Shown here: piece after piece, positions 17,406 through 26,271 of the stretch
Layout: each line of letters starts with the position of its first letter
Position numbering within the stretch: the stretch's first letter is position 1
Assembly: GCA_019746975.1 (NCBI GenBank)
Contig: JAIERK010000069.1
Location: 33,282-97,281, forward strand
Length of the DNA: 64,000 nt
Direction of reading: 5' to 3'
Source: Candidatus Obscuribacterales bacterium
GTDB taxonomy: Bacteria > Cyanobacteriota > Vampirovibrionia > Obscuribacterales > Obscuribacteraceae
The notes under the pieces: generated by a model
The model's database searches: none
What the model saw: only the letters and a program-made list of their open reading frames with translations
What the model was told of the DNA's origin: nothing
Position numbers and translations under genes: made by a program

Positions 17406-18782
17406 ATGGCCAAGAATGTGGTCGCGATCGTTGGTCGACCAAATGTAGGCAAATCTACTTTCTTTAATAGATGTATTGGCAGACGTCACGCCATTGTGGA
17501 CGATCGGCCCGGAGTAACACGCGACCGCCTCTATATCGAAACTGATTGGTCCGGCCACGACTTCGTGCTAATTGACACTGGCGGCATTATCACAGACACG
17601 GAAGAGCCGATGGCTGCCCATGTTCGAGATCAAGTCAGGCTCGCGATCGATGAAGCGGATGTGATCGTCTTCATGGTAGACGGCAAAGAAGGTCCGACAG
17701 GCCAGGACGAAGATGTAGCCAATATGCTGCGGCGCAGCGCCAAGCCTGTGATTCTTGCGGTCAACAAAATCGATAGACCCGCCGAAGAGACGCACGTGCC
17801 CGAATTCTTCGCACTGGGTCTCGGTCAGCCTTACTCGCTCTCGGCAATGCGCGGGACTGGGGGCGTCGGAGACCTACTTGACCTGGTGGTCGAGAAATTC
17901 AAAGGCAAAGGAAAAAAGAAGAAGGACGAAGATGCCTTTGACGACGAAGAGACCACAGAAGAGGATAGGTCGAAGGAGCCGTTCTCTATTGCTATTGTGG
18001 GGAAACCCAATGTAGGCAAATCGTCGATATTAAATGTCCTTTGCGGGAAGGATCGAACGATTGTTTCCCCCGAACCAGGCACCACCCGTGATGCCATAGA
18101 TACGCCAATAAAATTCCACGGACGAGACTTGACGCTAATAGACACGGCAGGAATCCGCCGAAAGTCGAAAGTCGATTACGGTATTGAAGCATTCTCCGTC
18201 GTCAGATCCATACGTGCAATCGATCACGCCGATGTTGTTGTTCATGTGATCGATGCGGCAGAGCCTATAACTGACCAAGATCAAAAGATTGCCGGAAAGA
18301 TCGAAGAAGCTGGTCGGGCAGTGGTTATTGTGTTCAACAAGTGGGATCTGATTGAAAACAAATCTTCTCGCACAATGAACGCAATGATTAGTGAAGTAAA
18401 AACAGAGATGCGACATGTCGGCTACGCTGAAGTCGTATTCACTAGCGCACTGACAAAAACCAGAGTAAGCAAGATTCTGGAAGCGTGCGAACGTGCTTAC
18501 GAGCAAACGCACAAACGAATCTCCACCAACCTGGTCAATCAAGTAATAACGGAAGCGGTAGCGTTAGTCCCGCCGCCAGCGAGCAAACGAGGGAAACGAT
18601 TGAAGGTGTATTACGGCACTCAAGTCTCTGCCGCCCCACCGACCTTCATCCTATTCGTCAACGACGAGAAGCTTTTGCCGTCTAACTATAAGGTCTATCT
18701 CGAGCGAAAAATCAGAGAATCATTCGGGTTCGCCGGTACTCCCATTCGAATCGCAGCCCGTCCCAAGAAGGAATCGCGATAG
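17406..18782 (+). CDS. der: Ribosome-associated GTPase Der (EngA)
   Basis: The 458-residue protein has two tandem GTPase domains and a C-terminal KH-like domain, as Der requires. Domain 1 shows GRPNVGKS (10-17), DRPGVTRD, DTGG and NKID. A charged linker rich in Lys, Asp and Glu (about 165-190) precedes domain 2 with GKPNVGKSS, EPGTTRDA, DTAGIRRKSKV and NKWD. The KH-like domain covers about the last 110 residues. Der acts in maturation of the 50S ribosomal subunit. The start ATG follows GGAGG by about 12 bases. Its stop overlaps the GTG start of plsY by one base, so the two genes are translationally coupled. Confidence 0.97.
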   Translation: MAKNVVAIVGRPNVGKSTFFNRCIGRRHAIVDDRPGVTRDRLYIETDWSGHDFVLIDTGGIITDTEEPMAAHVRDQVRLAIDEADVIVFMVDGKEGPTGQDEDVANMLRRSAKPVILAVNKIDRPAEETHVPEFFALGLGQPYSLSAMRGTGGVGDLLDLVVEKFKGKGKKKKDEDAFDDEETTEEDRSKEPFSIAIVGKPNVGKSSILNVLCGKDRTIVSPEPGTTRDAIDTPIKFHGRDLTLIDTAGIRRKSKVDYGIEAFSVVRSIRAIDHADVVVHVIDAAEPITDQDQKIAGKIEEAGRAVVIVFNKWDLIENKSSRTMNAMISEVKTEMRHVGYAEVVFTSALTKTRVSKILEACERAYEQTHKRISTNLVNQVITEAVALVPPPASKRGKRLKVYYGTQVSAAPPTFILFVNDEKLLPSNYKVYLERKIRESFGFAGTPIRIAARPKKESR

Positions 18783-19474
18783 TGACTGTAGGATACGCAA
18801 TCGGAATTCTGCTCGTAGCGTATATCTTGGGCTCAATCCCAACAGGTTTTTGGCTCGTTAAGGCTTTGAAGGGCGTCGATATTAGAACCATTGGAAGCGG
18901 CTCAACAGGCGCCACCAATGTGCTTAGAGCGGCTGGGAAGGAAGCAGGAGTCTTCGTCCTGGTTGCGGATGTATTTAAAGGTTACGTGGCGGTGGCGCTG
19001 GCCGGTTGCTTAGAATCGACCTGGAGCAGCTTGCCGTTCGCGCAACCATATATGATACCAGCCTTTGCCGGACTGTTCGCGATCATTGGGCATAGCCGCT
19101 CGATCTTCTTGAAATTCACGGGCGGAAAGAGCGCGGCGACGACACTTGGTGCGCTGCTTGGGATGCAAGCAGTGGGCGGTTTGCTGACTTTTGGCACCTG
19201 GATATTGCTCGTCGCGACAACCAAACTTGTCTCGCTCGCGTCGATAATCGCAGCAATCTCTTGTCCGATCTGGATGTATCTCGTACAGTCACCACCGGCG
19301 GTGGTAGCCTTCTCGATGGCAGCCTGCGTCTTCGTAATCGTGAGACACAGAGCTAATATCACTAGACTACTCAACGGCACCGAACCAAAAATCGGTTCAA
19401 AGTCGAAAACAGCTGCTGGAGCGCCTGACGACGCACAACCTGAGGCAACGGAACATAAACAGGAATCTACATAA
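18782..19474 (+). CDS. plsY: Acyl-phosphate:glycerol-3-phosphate acyltransferase PlsY
   Basis: A 230-residue integral membrane enzyme starts at GTG 18782, inside the stop of der. The three PlsY motifs are present: GSIPTGFW (17-24), GSGSTGATNVLR (38-49) and GHSRSIFLKFTGGKSAATTL (102-121). Hydrophobic segments fit five or more membrane helices. It transfers an acyl group from acyl phosphate to glycerol-3-phosphate, the first acylation in phospholipid synthesis. The tail beyond about residue 200 is polar (KIGSKSKTAAGAPDD) and longer than usual. The other enzyme of this branch, GpsA, is at 58400-59410. The acylphosphatase at 14809 could hydrolyse its acyl-phosphate substrate, though that link is speculative. 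Confidence 0.96.
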   Translation: MTVGYAIGILLVAYILGSIPTGFWLVKALKGVDIRTIGSGSTGATNVLRAAGKEAGVFVLVADVFKGYVAVALAGCLESTWSSLPFAQPYMIPAFAGLFAIIGHSRSIFLKFTGGKSAATTLGALLGMQAVGGLLTFGTWILLVATTKLVSLASIIAAISCPIWMYLVQSPPAVVAFSMAACVFVIVRHRANITRLLNGTEPKIGSKSKTAAGAPDDAQPEATEHKQEST

Positions 19475-19634
19475 CGGATAGTTCGACAACAAATAAATCT
19501 AAATTCAGATGTACAAATATGGGAAACAAGTGATAAGTTCAACCGTCGAAGTTCCGAAGTTCGGCTAAAGAAGGAGTTCCGGTCGACAGCAGCAAGCGCT
19601 GCAAGAAAGTCCATGTTCGCACGAGGCAAAATCA

Positions 19635-20843
19635 ATGAGTAAGTTAAATCGCAAAATAGCGTTGTCCGGGGCCGCAATGTTGATACTCCTTACAACAGGC
19701 GCCCTCGGTCCGACACAGCTGTTAACGACCACGGCAGCCCAAGCCGCCGCCGCGCAATCGTCAACAAAGGCAACGGACAAAGCAAAGTCGCCTGTTGTTA
19801 AAAACAGCAAACCTGCGGCAAATCTTACACCTGACGAAAAGGTCAACATCAGCGTATACGAGAAGTGCCATAAGGCGGTCGTCAACATCGCTCCGCTGAC
19901 TACTGCAGAAGAGATGGCAGTCTTCGGCCATGAGCGAGAAGGCGTCGGCTCCGGCGTTTGCATAAGCCCGGAAGGACACATCGTCACCAATAATCACGTA
20001 ACCGGCGGGGCCGAAGCGGTGAAGGTTACCTTCTACGACAACACGAGCTTACCGGCCCGTGTGATTGGAACAGATCCCTCCAACGATTTAGCCGTGATCA
20101 AAATCGCCTCTGATGCAGGAAGAAAGTTCGACTTCGTAGAGTGGGGAGACTCCTCCGCGCTGCAGGTGGGTCGAAGAGTTTTCGCCATCGGCAACCCATT
20201 CGGTCTGGACCACACAATGACGTCCGGTATTGTCAGCAGCTTGAATCGCTCATTCACGACCCCTAACAACAGGGTAATCAAAGGAATCATCCAAACCGAC
20301 GCAGCGATCAACCCGGGCAACTCCGGCGGACCACTTCTCGATACATCAGGCAAACTGGTTGGAATTACAACCGCGATTCTGAGCCGATCCGGACAATCTG
20401 CCGGTATCGGGCTCGCCATCCCAGCCAATATCACAAAGACGATCGTTCCGGAGCTTATTGCTCACGGGTTAGTCAAAAGACCGGATCTTGGCATCTTATA
20501 TATGAATCCGCAAATCATCAGAACCAAGAATGGTTATCTCTCTGGACTGCGGGTCATCAAAGTTGATCCAAAAGGACCGGCGGCAGAGGCAGGGCTTCGT
20601 GGTCCCAGAATTGTGTCTTATAACCTTGGCAACAGGATAATTCGACAACTCGACCAAAGCCTTGCCGATATCGTGACTCACGTCGACAACATTTCAATAA
20701 GACAGCTCGATGACCTGCTTTCATACATTGAAAAGAAGGAACCAGGTCAAGTGGTAAATCTCACAGTTATACGTAATGACGGAGACAAAGGACCGCTAAT
20801 CCTAAAAATTCCAGTAAAATTAGCGGTTACTCGGACAGACTAA
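19635..20843 (+). CDS. HtrA/DegP-like serine protease with PDZ domain
   Basis: The 402-residue exported protease has a signal peptide (about 1-38, ending AAQAAA). The trypsin-like domain carries His121 in TNNHV, Asp151 in [10 protein letters not shown] and Ser230 in NPGNSGGPL, a complete triad. One PDZ domain follows (about 285-395, with [10 protein letters not shown] and [16 protein letters not shown]). It should act in the periplasm on misfolded envelope proteins. The linker between the domains has an unusual insertion after the first PDZ strand ([14 protein letters not shown] segment, about 330-345). The response regulator follows after only 22 bases, so the pair probably form an envelope-stress operon. 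Confidence 0.92.
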   Translation: MSKLNRKIALSGAAMLILLTTGALGPTQLLTTTAAQAAAAQSSTKATDKAKSPVVKNSKPAANLTPDEKVNISVYEKCHKAVVNIAPLTTAEEMAVFGHEREGVGSGVCISPEGHIVTNNHVTGGAEAVKVTFYDNTSLPARVIGTDPSNDLAVIKIASDAGRKFDFVEWGDSSALQVGRRVFAIGNPFGLDHTMTSGIVSSLNRSFTTPNNRVIKGIIQTDAAINPGNSGGPLLDTSGKLVGITTAILSRSGQSAGIGLAIPANITKTIVPELIAHGLVKRPDLGILYMNPQIIRTKNGYLSGLRVIKVDPKGPAAEAGLRGPRIVSYNLGNRIIRQLDQSLADIVTHVDNISIRQLDDLLSYIEKKEPGQVVNLTVIRNDGDKGPLILKIPVKLAVTRTD

Positions 20844-20865
20844 TTTTTTGGATGCGGAGAGGACA

Positions 20866-21588
20866 TTGGCTAGAATTCTGGTAATTGATGACGATCACGC
20901 CATTGCTGAGCTGGTCAAGATAAATCTGGAATTGCTCGGACATCAGTGTGAAACAGCAAGCGACGGTATTAAAGGACTGGCACTCGCCCAACAGAACCAT
21001 CCCGACCTGATAGTCCTCGACGTTATGATGCCTGACCTTGATGGCTTCACCGTTTGTCAGCGTTTACGACAAAATCCAAGCACCCATCCAATTCCTATTC
21101 TCATGCTCACAGCATTGAGCATGACGAAGGACAAGGTATCCGGCTTCGATTCCGGCGCTGATGACTATCTTGTAAAACCATTCGAGATTCCAGAGTTGCA
21201 AGTCCGCGTCAGAGCATTGCTCAGGCGCGCAGGCTCTGTCCCGCATTCATCAACGCTTCCAGAAATACTTACTGCAGGCGAAATTACACTCATTCCTGAG
21301 AATCTGCAAGCCAAGGTGGGAGAGCGTATTGTCAAGCTCACCCCGACTGAATTTGAAATTCTCCATTGCTTGATGCAACATCACGGGCAAACGGTCAGCA
21401 CCGGAAAGCTTCTGGAAGAGGTCTGGGGTTATTCTCCTGACGACGATGTCGACACTATTCGAGTGCACATCAGACACCTTAGAACGCGTCTCGAATCCGC
21501 GGACAGAAAATACATCAAAACCGTATATGGTGGCGGGTATCAGCTCATTCCCGAAGGATTCAACAAATCAAGCAAGGCTTCGTTCTAA
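20866..21588 (+). CDS. OmpR/RpaB-type winged-helix response regulator
   Basis: The start is placed at TTG 20866 because GGAG (20856-20859) lies six bases upstream and the product then begins [10 protein letters not shown]; an in-frame TTG at 20848 has no ribosome site. The 240-residue protein has a receiver domain with Asp8-Asp9, phosphoacceptor Asp52 in VLDVMMPD and Lys in [11 protein letters not shown] winged-helix DNA-binding domain follows, with [27 protein letters not shown] and YGGGYQL. It resembles the cyanobacterial RpaB/RpaA group, but these cannot be separated from other OmpR regulators without a tree. No kinase is adjacent. It is probably co-transcribed with the upstream HtrA-like protease. 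Confidence 0.9.
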   Translation: MARILVIDDDHAIAELVKINLELLGHQCETASDGIKGLALAQQNHPDLIVLDVMMPDLDGFTVCQRLRQNPSTHPIPILMLTALSMTKDKVSGFDSGADDYLVKPFEIPELQVRVRALLRRAGSVPHSSTLPEILTAGEITLIPENLQAKVGERIVKLTPTEFEILHCLMQHHGQTVSTGKLLEEVWGYSPDDDVDTIRVHIRHLRTRLESADRKYIKTVYGGGYQLIPEGFNKSSKASF

Positions 21589-22149
21589 CAGCAAGAGCGA
21601 CGAATCGAGCTTTCACCCTTAGGCCCCTGCCCTTTGGAATCAGGTTTGTATGCTTGTTTATAGCCCCATGTTGGGATTTCGAGATCCGCCTTCCGGAGCG
21701 CCTGAGTCTCAGAGTCTACCAACATCTTTGTCCTTTTCAGGACCATTCAAAAGACAAGCCTTGTCATAGACATCAGAGATGCCCTACAACCGGTTGCCAG
21801 CAGGAATGCGAATGGTGAGAATTTGCTAACCATTTGTTCCGGTGAAAGCACTTATGTTGCGCAAGCTCGATTCAATTTACATTTGAAAAACATTTTAAGT
21901 GCGCCAAAAGTCTGCCCAACGAGGCCGAGGATTTTCGAAAACGCGGCCCTTATTGTCAAGCACGGCAAGAGTATTTCTGGACCGGCTTTTAGCGGGTCAA
22001 ATCTATGGTTACTATAAACGTTTTAGGTAAAGGTGAACTTTGTCGGCTGGCATTCTTGAAAACAAGCCGATATCATGTGATGCGCGATCCATTGATAACT
22101 TACTCGGCTGGCGTACAGCTTAGGTTTTGGAGCCCAAGGAGAACTTAGT
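21589..22149. other. Intergenic region, 561 bp, no gene recognised
   Basis: No convincing gene was found. Several short stems are visible, such as GTCC/GGAC at about 21738-21751, GACAA/TTGTC at about 21762-21774 and TCGGCT/AGCCGA around 22041-22068. A structured small RNA or long leader of the acylation operon is possible. A 64-codon frame at 21823-22017 has no good ribosome site or protein-like features. The ribosome site of the next gene, AAGGAG, is at 22137-22142. Confidence 0.4.
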
Positions 22150-23601
22150 TTGCTATTCAATAGTCTGCAGTATCTCGTCTTTCTCCCGGTTGTGTTTCTC
22201 ACTTACTGGGTGCTTCCACAGAAGCTGCGCGTGCCACTGCTACTGGTGGCGAGCTATGTCTTCTACATGTCGTGGAAGCCGATTTACGGGCTGCTCATCT
22301 TCGGTTTGACGCTCGGCAATTTCTTACTCGTCCCATTCATCGCCAAGTCTGTCGACCGAAAGAAGCTATGGCTCGGCATTGTCGTTGCAGCTAACTTAAT
22401 CACACTGGCAATATTCAAGTACGCCTACTTCGCCGTAGGCACGATTAAATCCGGTCTCTCCGTGGCTGGCATCGATTGGCGGGAGCCCCACCTCCACATT
22501 ATTTTGCCTTTAGGAATCTCTTTCTTCGTATTCGAATTCATTCACTATGCGGTCGATGTCTACCGAGGCAAGCCGCTGGTAAAGAGCTTTATCAATTTCT
22601 CTTTGTTCGCTTCCTTCTTCCCGACTCAAATTGCTGGGCCAATCAAGCGTTATCAGGACTTCATTCCCCAGCTCGACATCAAGTCAAAATTCAAGTGGGA
22701 GTATGTAGACGAAGGAATGCAGCTCATCTTGATGGGTCTGGCGAAGAAAGTTTTGCTCGCGGACAACCTGGCGCTGGTCGCTCAAGCAGGCTTCACGCAT
22801 CCAGAACAGTTCTCCGCCGTGGACCTGTGGCTGATCACTTATGCTTTCGCATTTCAAATCTTTTTCGATTTCGCCGGATATACCGACGTAGCACGAGGCT
22901 CGGCCCTCCTTTTCGGCTACAAAGTTCCCATCAATTTCAACTTGCCTTACATCGCATCCAACGTAGCCGACTTCTGGCATCGCTGGCATATCAGCCTTTC
23001 CACTTGGTTGAGAGATTATCTGTTTATCCCATTAGGCGGTAGCAGAGGCAGTCGCTGGCTCACCAACCGCAACCTCTTCATCACTATGGCGCTGGGTGGG
23101 CTGTGGCACGGAGCAGCAATGCACTTCCTTGTTTGGGGTGTGTATCAAGGCGTGATGCTCATCGTCCACCGGGAGTACCAAAATGTTCTCGAGAGGATTG
23201 GTGTTTCGAAAAGCGTCATCCAGAGCAAGGTCTATCACGCTATCTCCGTCATAGTGACATTCCATGTTGTGTGCGTCGGTTGGGTTTTCTTCAGAGCCGA
23301 TACCGCAACAATTGCCTGGAAGATGCTGGCTAAAATGGCCCAGGTTCCCGTCGAGCTGCTCAATTTCAGCTTCAATCAACTCGAAGTGTTGAAGATTCGC
23401 GATCCGCTCATCTTCCCATCATTGCTCGTGCTGCTACCCACTCTCATGTTGGCGCACATTGCGGTTAACTGGTTGAATGACAAAAAGTTTTATCAGAGAC
23501 CACCATGGGCGGTGCAGGTCGGTGTCATGGTCGCACTCATGTGTCTGTTGACGATATTCAGCCCCGACAGCTCGCCGCGCTTCATCTACTTCCAGTTCTA
23601 A
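22150..23601 (+). CDS. MBOAT-family O-acyltransferase, AlgI-like
   Basis: A 483-residue polytopic membrane protein starts at TTG 22150, seven bases after AAGGAG; the product then begins MLFNSLQYLVFLP, the typical AlgI start. MBOAT motifs are intact: FFDFAGYTDVARG, FWHRWHISLSTWLRDYLFIP and GGLWHGAAMHFLVWG, whose His is the catalytic residue of the family. About eleven hydrophobic segments are visible. AlgI-type proteins pass acetyl groups across the inner membrane to a periplasmic SGNH-type partner, which modifies a polysaccharide. Three such partner-like genes follow directly, the first after 19 bases. The modified polymer is not known. Family call is secure; substrate is inferred. Confidence 0.95.
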   Translation: MLFNSLQYLVFLPVVFLTYWVLPQKLRVPLLLVASYVFYMSWKPIYGLLIFGLTLGNFLLVPFIAKSVDRKKLWLGIVVAANLITLAIFKYAYFAVGTIKSGLSVAGIDWREPHLHIILPLGISFFVFEFIHYAVDVYRGKPLVKSFINFSLFASFFPTQIAGPIKRYQDFIPQLDIKSKFKWEYVDEGMQLILMGLAKKVLLADNLALVAQAGFTHPEQFSAVDLWLITYAFAFQIFFDFAGYTDVARGSALLFGYKVPINFNLPYIASNVADFWHRWHISLSTWLRDYLFIPLGGSRGSRWLTNRNLFITMALGGLWHGAAMHFLVWGVYQGVMLIVHREYQNVLERIGVSKSVIQSKVYHAISVIVTFHVVCVGWVFFRADTATIAWKMLAKMAQVPVELLNFSFNQLEVLKIRDPLIFPSLLVLLPTLMLAHIAVNWLNDKKFYQRPPWAVQVGVMVALMCLLTIFSPDSSPRFIYFQF

Positions 23602-23620
23602 TCGCTGAGTCTCACACACG

Positions 23621-24955
23621 ATGTCACAAAGCACCACAGAAAAAGCATGCGCACCCTGTGCCTCGATGCCGGCGATGGAGTCACCTCGCCGACGAGCAGA
23701 CGTTAGCTCAAACGGGCAACCTTCCGGTGAATTGCCGAACAAAGCTTCGCTATTGACCAGTCGTGCTCTGTGGGCATTTGTTGTTTTCGTCGTGACATGC
23801 CAATTCATGGCTTCATCGCAGGTGGGTAAGCTAAAGCCGGAAGACTTTCCGTATCCCACCTGGACTTCCTGGGCAATCGGTGAATTTCTCAGCAAAGAAA
23901 AGCCGGCTCAACTCGTTTTTCTCGGCTCATCACTCATGTTGGTGCCACTCGACGGTGTCGATGCAGACTTCACCAAGACGCCGATTGATGGAGCAAAACA
24001 CCACAAAAGTATTTTTTTCGAATCGAAATTCAAAGAATACAGTGGTGCCGACGTCAAGACATTCAACTTCGCTCTGCCTGGTGAGATGCCTTCTGACGCA
24101 TATTTGCTGACGAAGTTCTTACTCAAGGATGAAAAACGACCCGATGTCATCGTATATGGTGTCGGTCCGCGCGACTTCATGGATAACCTCTTGCCTAGCC
24201 CGCGTGCGACGGATCCATTCCGATATCTATCGCGACTGGGAGACTACAGCGAACGTATTTCGCTGGTCGCACCGAAGTGGGAAGAGCGACTGGGCTACGA
24301 ATTGACCAGAATGTTCTATCCAATGGCCGAGAGCGAAAATATCATGACTTCGCTCTCTCGTAGTGGCAATCAGCTTCTAGCCAGTACATTCCCCGATGTA
24401 AAACCATCCGATGTGCACAAGCGTCGGCTGCTCTTGCCTGACTACCATCCCTTCGAGATCAGGACATCCGAATGCTTCTTCCGCCCAACGACGGACGAGA
24501 ATCGACCGCCATTCACCGACAACATAGATGAATACAGGAAGCGATACAAAACGCTCAAATGGGATACCTTCCTATCGCAGATGCAATTCCTCACCGATAT
24601 CCTTGATACCGCCAACCAACGCGGTACTCACGTGGTTGTGATGGCGATGCCAATCACGGAGATCAACCGTCAGTTGATTTCGGATGAAGCCTGGGGCGAA
24701 TACAAGACTCGCCTGAAAGCCCTGGCTGCAGCTAAGGGTGCCTCATTCTTCGACATGCATGAAACAAAAGCGTTTCCCCTCAAAGATTTCGGCGACACAG
24801 TCCACCTTCATTCGGGTGGAGGAGCCAGGCTCCTCGATATGCTGGCACGAGAGTTAGCGAAAGATCACGCCGTTCTATCTGCGTTAGACGTCAAGCCCGA
24901 AGGCAATTCCGAAAGCAAACAATCGATTGCCGGGGCCAAGGATACCGGACTATGA
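23621..24955 (+). CDS. SGNH-like (AlgX/AlgJ/DltD-type) protein, tandem copy 1
   Basis: The 444-residue protein has a cytoplasmic N-terminus of about 50 residues, one membrane helix (ALWAFVVFVVTCQFMA) and a large periplasmic part. LVFLGSSLM supplies the SGNH block I serine, and GDTVHLHSGG the C-terminal Asp-His pair. Between them lie FNFALPGEMPSDAY and VYGVGPRDFMDNLLPS, both shared with the two following genes. Such proteins act with an MBOAT partner to transfer acyl groups to extracellular polymers. It follows the AlgI-like gene by 19 bases and its stop overlaps the next start (ATGA). The N-terminal tail holds several Cys and Pro residues and looks unstructured. The exact family name is uncertain. 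Confidence 0.8.
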   Translation: MSQSTTEKACAPCASMPAMESPRRRADVSSNGQPSGELPNKASLLTSRALWAFVVFVVTCQFMASSQVGKLKPEDFPYPTWTSWAIGEFLSKEKPAQLVFLGSSLMLVPLDGVDADFTKTPIDGAKHHKSIFFESKFKEYSGADVKTFNFALPGEMPSDAYLLTKFLLKDEKRPDVIVYGVGPRDFMDNLLPSPRATDPFRYLSRLGDYSERISLVAPKWEERLGYELTRMFYPMAESENIMTSLSRSGNQLLASTFPDVKPSDVHKRRLLLPDYHPFEIRTSECFFRPTTDENRPPFTDNIDEYRKRYKTLKWDTFLSQMQFLTDILDTANQRGTHVVVMAMPITEINRQLISDEAWGEYKTRLKALAAAKGASFFDMHETKAFPLKDFGDTVHLHSGGGARLLDMLARELAKDHAVLSALDVKPEGNSESKQSIAGAKDTGL

Positions 24956-26271
24956 AGGTCGAAGAGCGAACGATCACAATCGAGCCCGATCGCAGGACCG
25001 ACTTTACCGTCTCAGATGCTCTGCCTGCCCGGGCGGGCAGGCAGAGCATCTTCATGTGTGCGATTGCCTTTTTCGTTGCACTGAATATGGTGTTGAGCTT
25101 CACCGCACCAATCACGTTCGATAAATTCAAGTTCCCATATCAGGGTTGGGCCTGGTGGACTTTCAACAATCTGCGCAGCAGCTCCGAAGTCCACAATGTC
25201 GCGCTTTTGGGTTCGTCACTTATGGTAAGTGCCGTCAATAACAGCGATGCCATGTATCTGCAGAAGCAGCTCAATCTAGCCAACTATCACAAAGCGGTTT
25301 ATCTCGACAAACTTTTGCACGATCGCTTCGGCGGCGCATTCAACACATACAATCTCGCCGCTCCCGGACAGATGCCATCAGACGCTTACATGACACTCAA
25401 CGCCATGTTACGCACCCATCAGCGACCAGATGTCCTCGTGTACGGCGTAGCACCCCGCGACTTTTACGACAGCTCGATGGCGAGCCCTGTTGATACGGAG
25501 CCGTTCAAATTCCTGCATCGCCTGGTTAATCTGGACGACAGTGTCAATAAACTGTTCAAGTCACCTTGGGATAAATTGAATTGGATTCTCGAACGAGACG
25601 TCTATCTCTACGGCAACGCGCTGGACATCGGCATGGTAGTGAACGAGACGTATCAATCATGGCTCAATAGGCTCTTCCCGCCACCAACAGGCAAAGACAT
25701 GTTCACCTATTGGGATCGAGTAGCCCTCCTGCCCAACTACAAGCCTGGAGAAATCCATCCGCTGGCCGTGGTGGTGCCACCGCAGGATCCGAAGGCGCCG
25801 CCGAAGTTCGTCGACAATACTCCAGAGTACAAAGAGCGCTATAAGAAGCCAGACAAGAGTATCTACAAGATTCAATGGTATTTTCTTTTGAAGCTTGTTG
25901 AACTCTGCAAGAGAGAGAGAATCGAACTGGTGATCGTCAACATGCCGATCACACTGGAAAACATCAAAGTGCTGGGTTCTGATAAGTACATGCCGTACGT
26001 CAATTCGCTCAAAGTGCTGGCTGAGAAACAAGAAGTCCCAGCATTCGATCTCAACGATTTTTCACTGTACTCACAACGCGATTACCACGATGGTGTTCAC
26101 CTCAATGCCTTCGGCGGCAATAAGTTTTTCAAACAGCTGATTAGTATCATGGGTGGTACCTTCAGCACGAGCCTCGCCCTGGAAGCTTCCGGGCACCACA
26201 TGCACAGGCGCAAAGCGATAGCGGAGCAAGGGCAACCAAAATACAACTTCAATACCGACCTGCCACTTTGA
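24952..26271 (+). CDS. SGNH-like (AlgX/AlgJ/DltD-type) protein, tandem copy 2
   Basis: This 439-residue paralogue starts within the stop of copy 1. After about 35 N-terminal residues comes one membrane helix (IFMCAIAFFVALNMVL), then VALLGSSLM with the block I serine, YNLAAPGQMPSDAY, VYGVAPRDFYDSS, and a C-terminal HDGVHLNAFGG with the Asp-His pair. Role and location should match copy 1: inner-membrane-anchored, periplasmic acyl transfer together with the AlgI-like protein. A 36-bp inverted repeat (25015-25050) lies in the coding region just before the membrane helix and encodes part of SDALPARAGRQSIF, which has no counterpart in the other copies. The tail contains a His-rich HHMHRRK. Confidence 0.8.
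   Translation: MKVEERTITIEPDRRTDFTVSDALPARAGRQSIFMCAIAFFVALNMVLSFTAPITFDKFKFPYQGWAWWTFNNLRSSSEVHNVALLGSSLMVSAVNNSDAMYLQKQLNLANYHKAVYLDKLLHDRFGGAFNTYNLAAPGQMPSDAYMTLNAMLRTHQRPDVLVYGVAPRDFYDSSMASPVDTEPFKFLHRLVNLDDSVNKLFKSPWDKLNWILERDVYLYGNALDIGMVVNETYQSWLNRLFPPPTGKDMFTYWDRVALLPNYKPGEIHPLAVVVPPQDPKAPPKFVDNTPEYKERYKKPDKSIYKIQWYFLLKLVELCKRERIELVIVNMPITLENIKVLGSDKYMPYVNSLKVLAEKQEVPAFDLNDFSLYSQRDYHDGVHLNAFGGNKFFKQLISIMGGTFSTSLALEASGHHMHRRKAIAEQGQPKYNFNTDLPL
25015..25050. repeat. 36-bp inverted repeat inside SGNH gene copy 2
   Basis: Two perfect 17-bp arms, GATGCTCTGCCTGCCCG and its complement, are separated by 2 bases. The element is in frame and codes for about twelve residues between the N-terminal tail and membrane helix. 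Neither neighbouring paralogue has it, which suggests a later insertion. No flanking direct repeat is seen. In mRNA it would form a very stable hairpin about 65 bases after the start codon. Confidence 0.8.
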
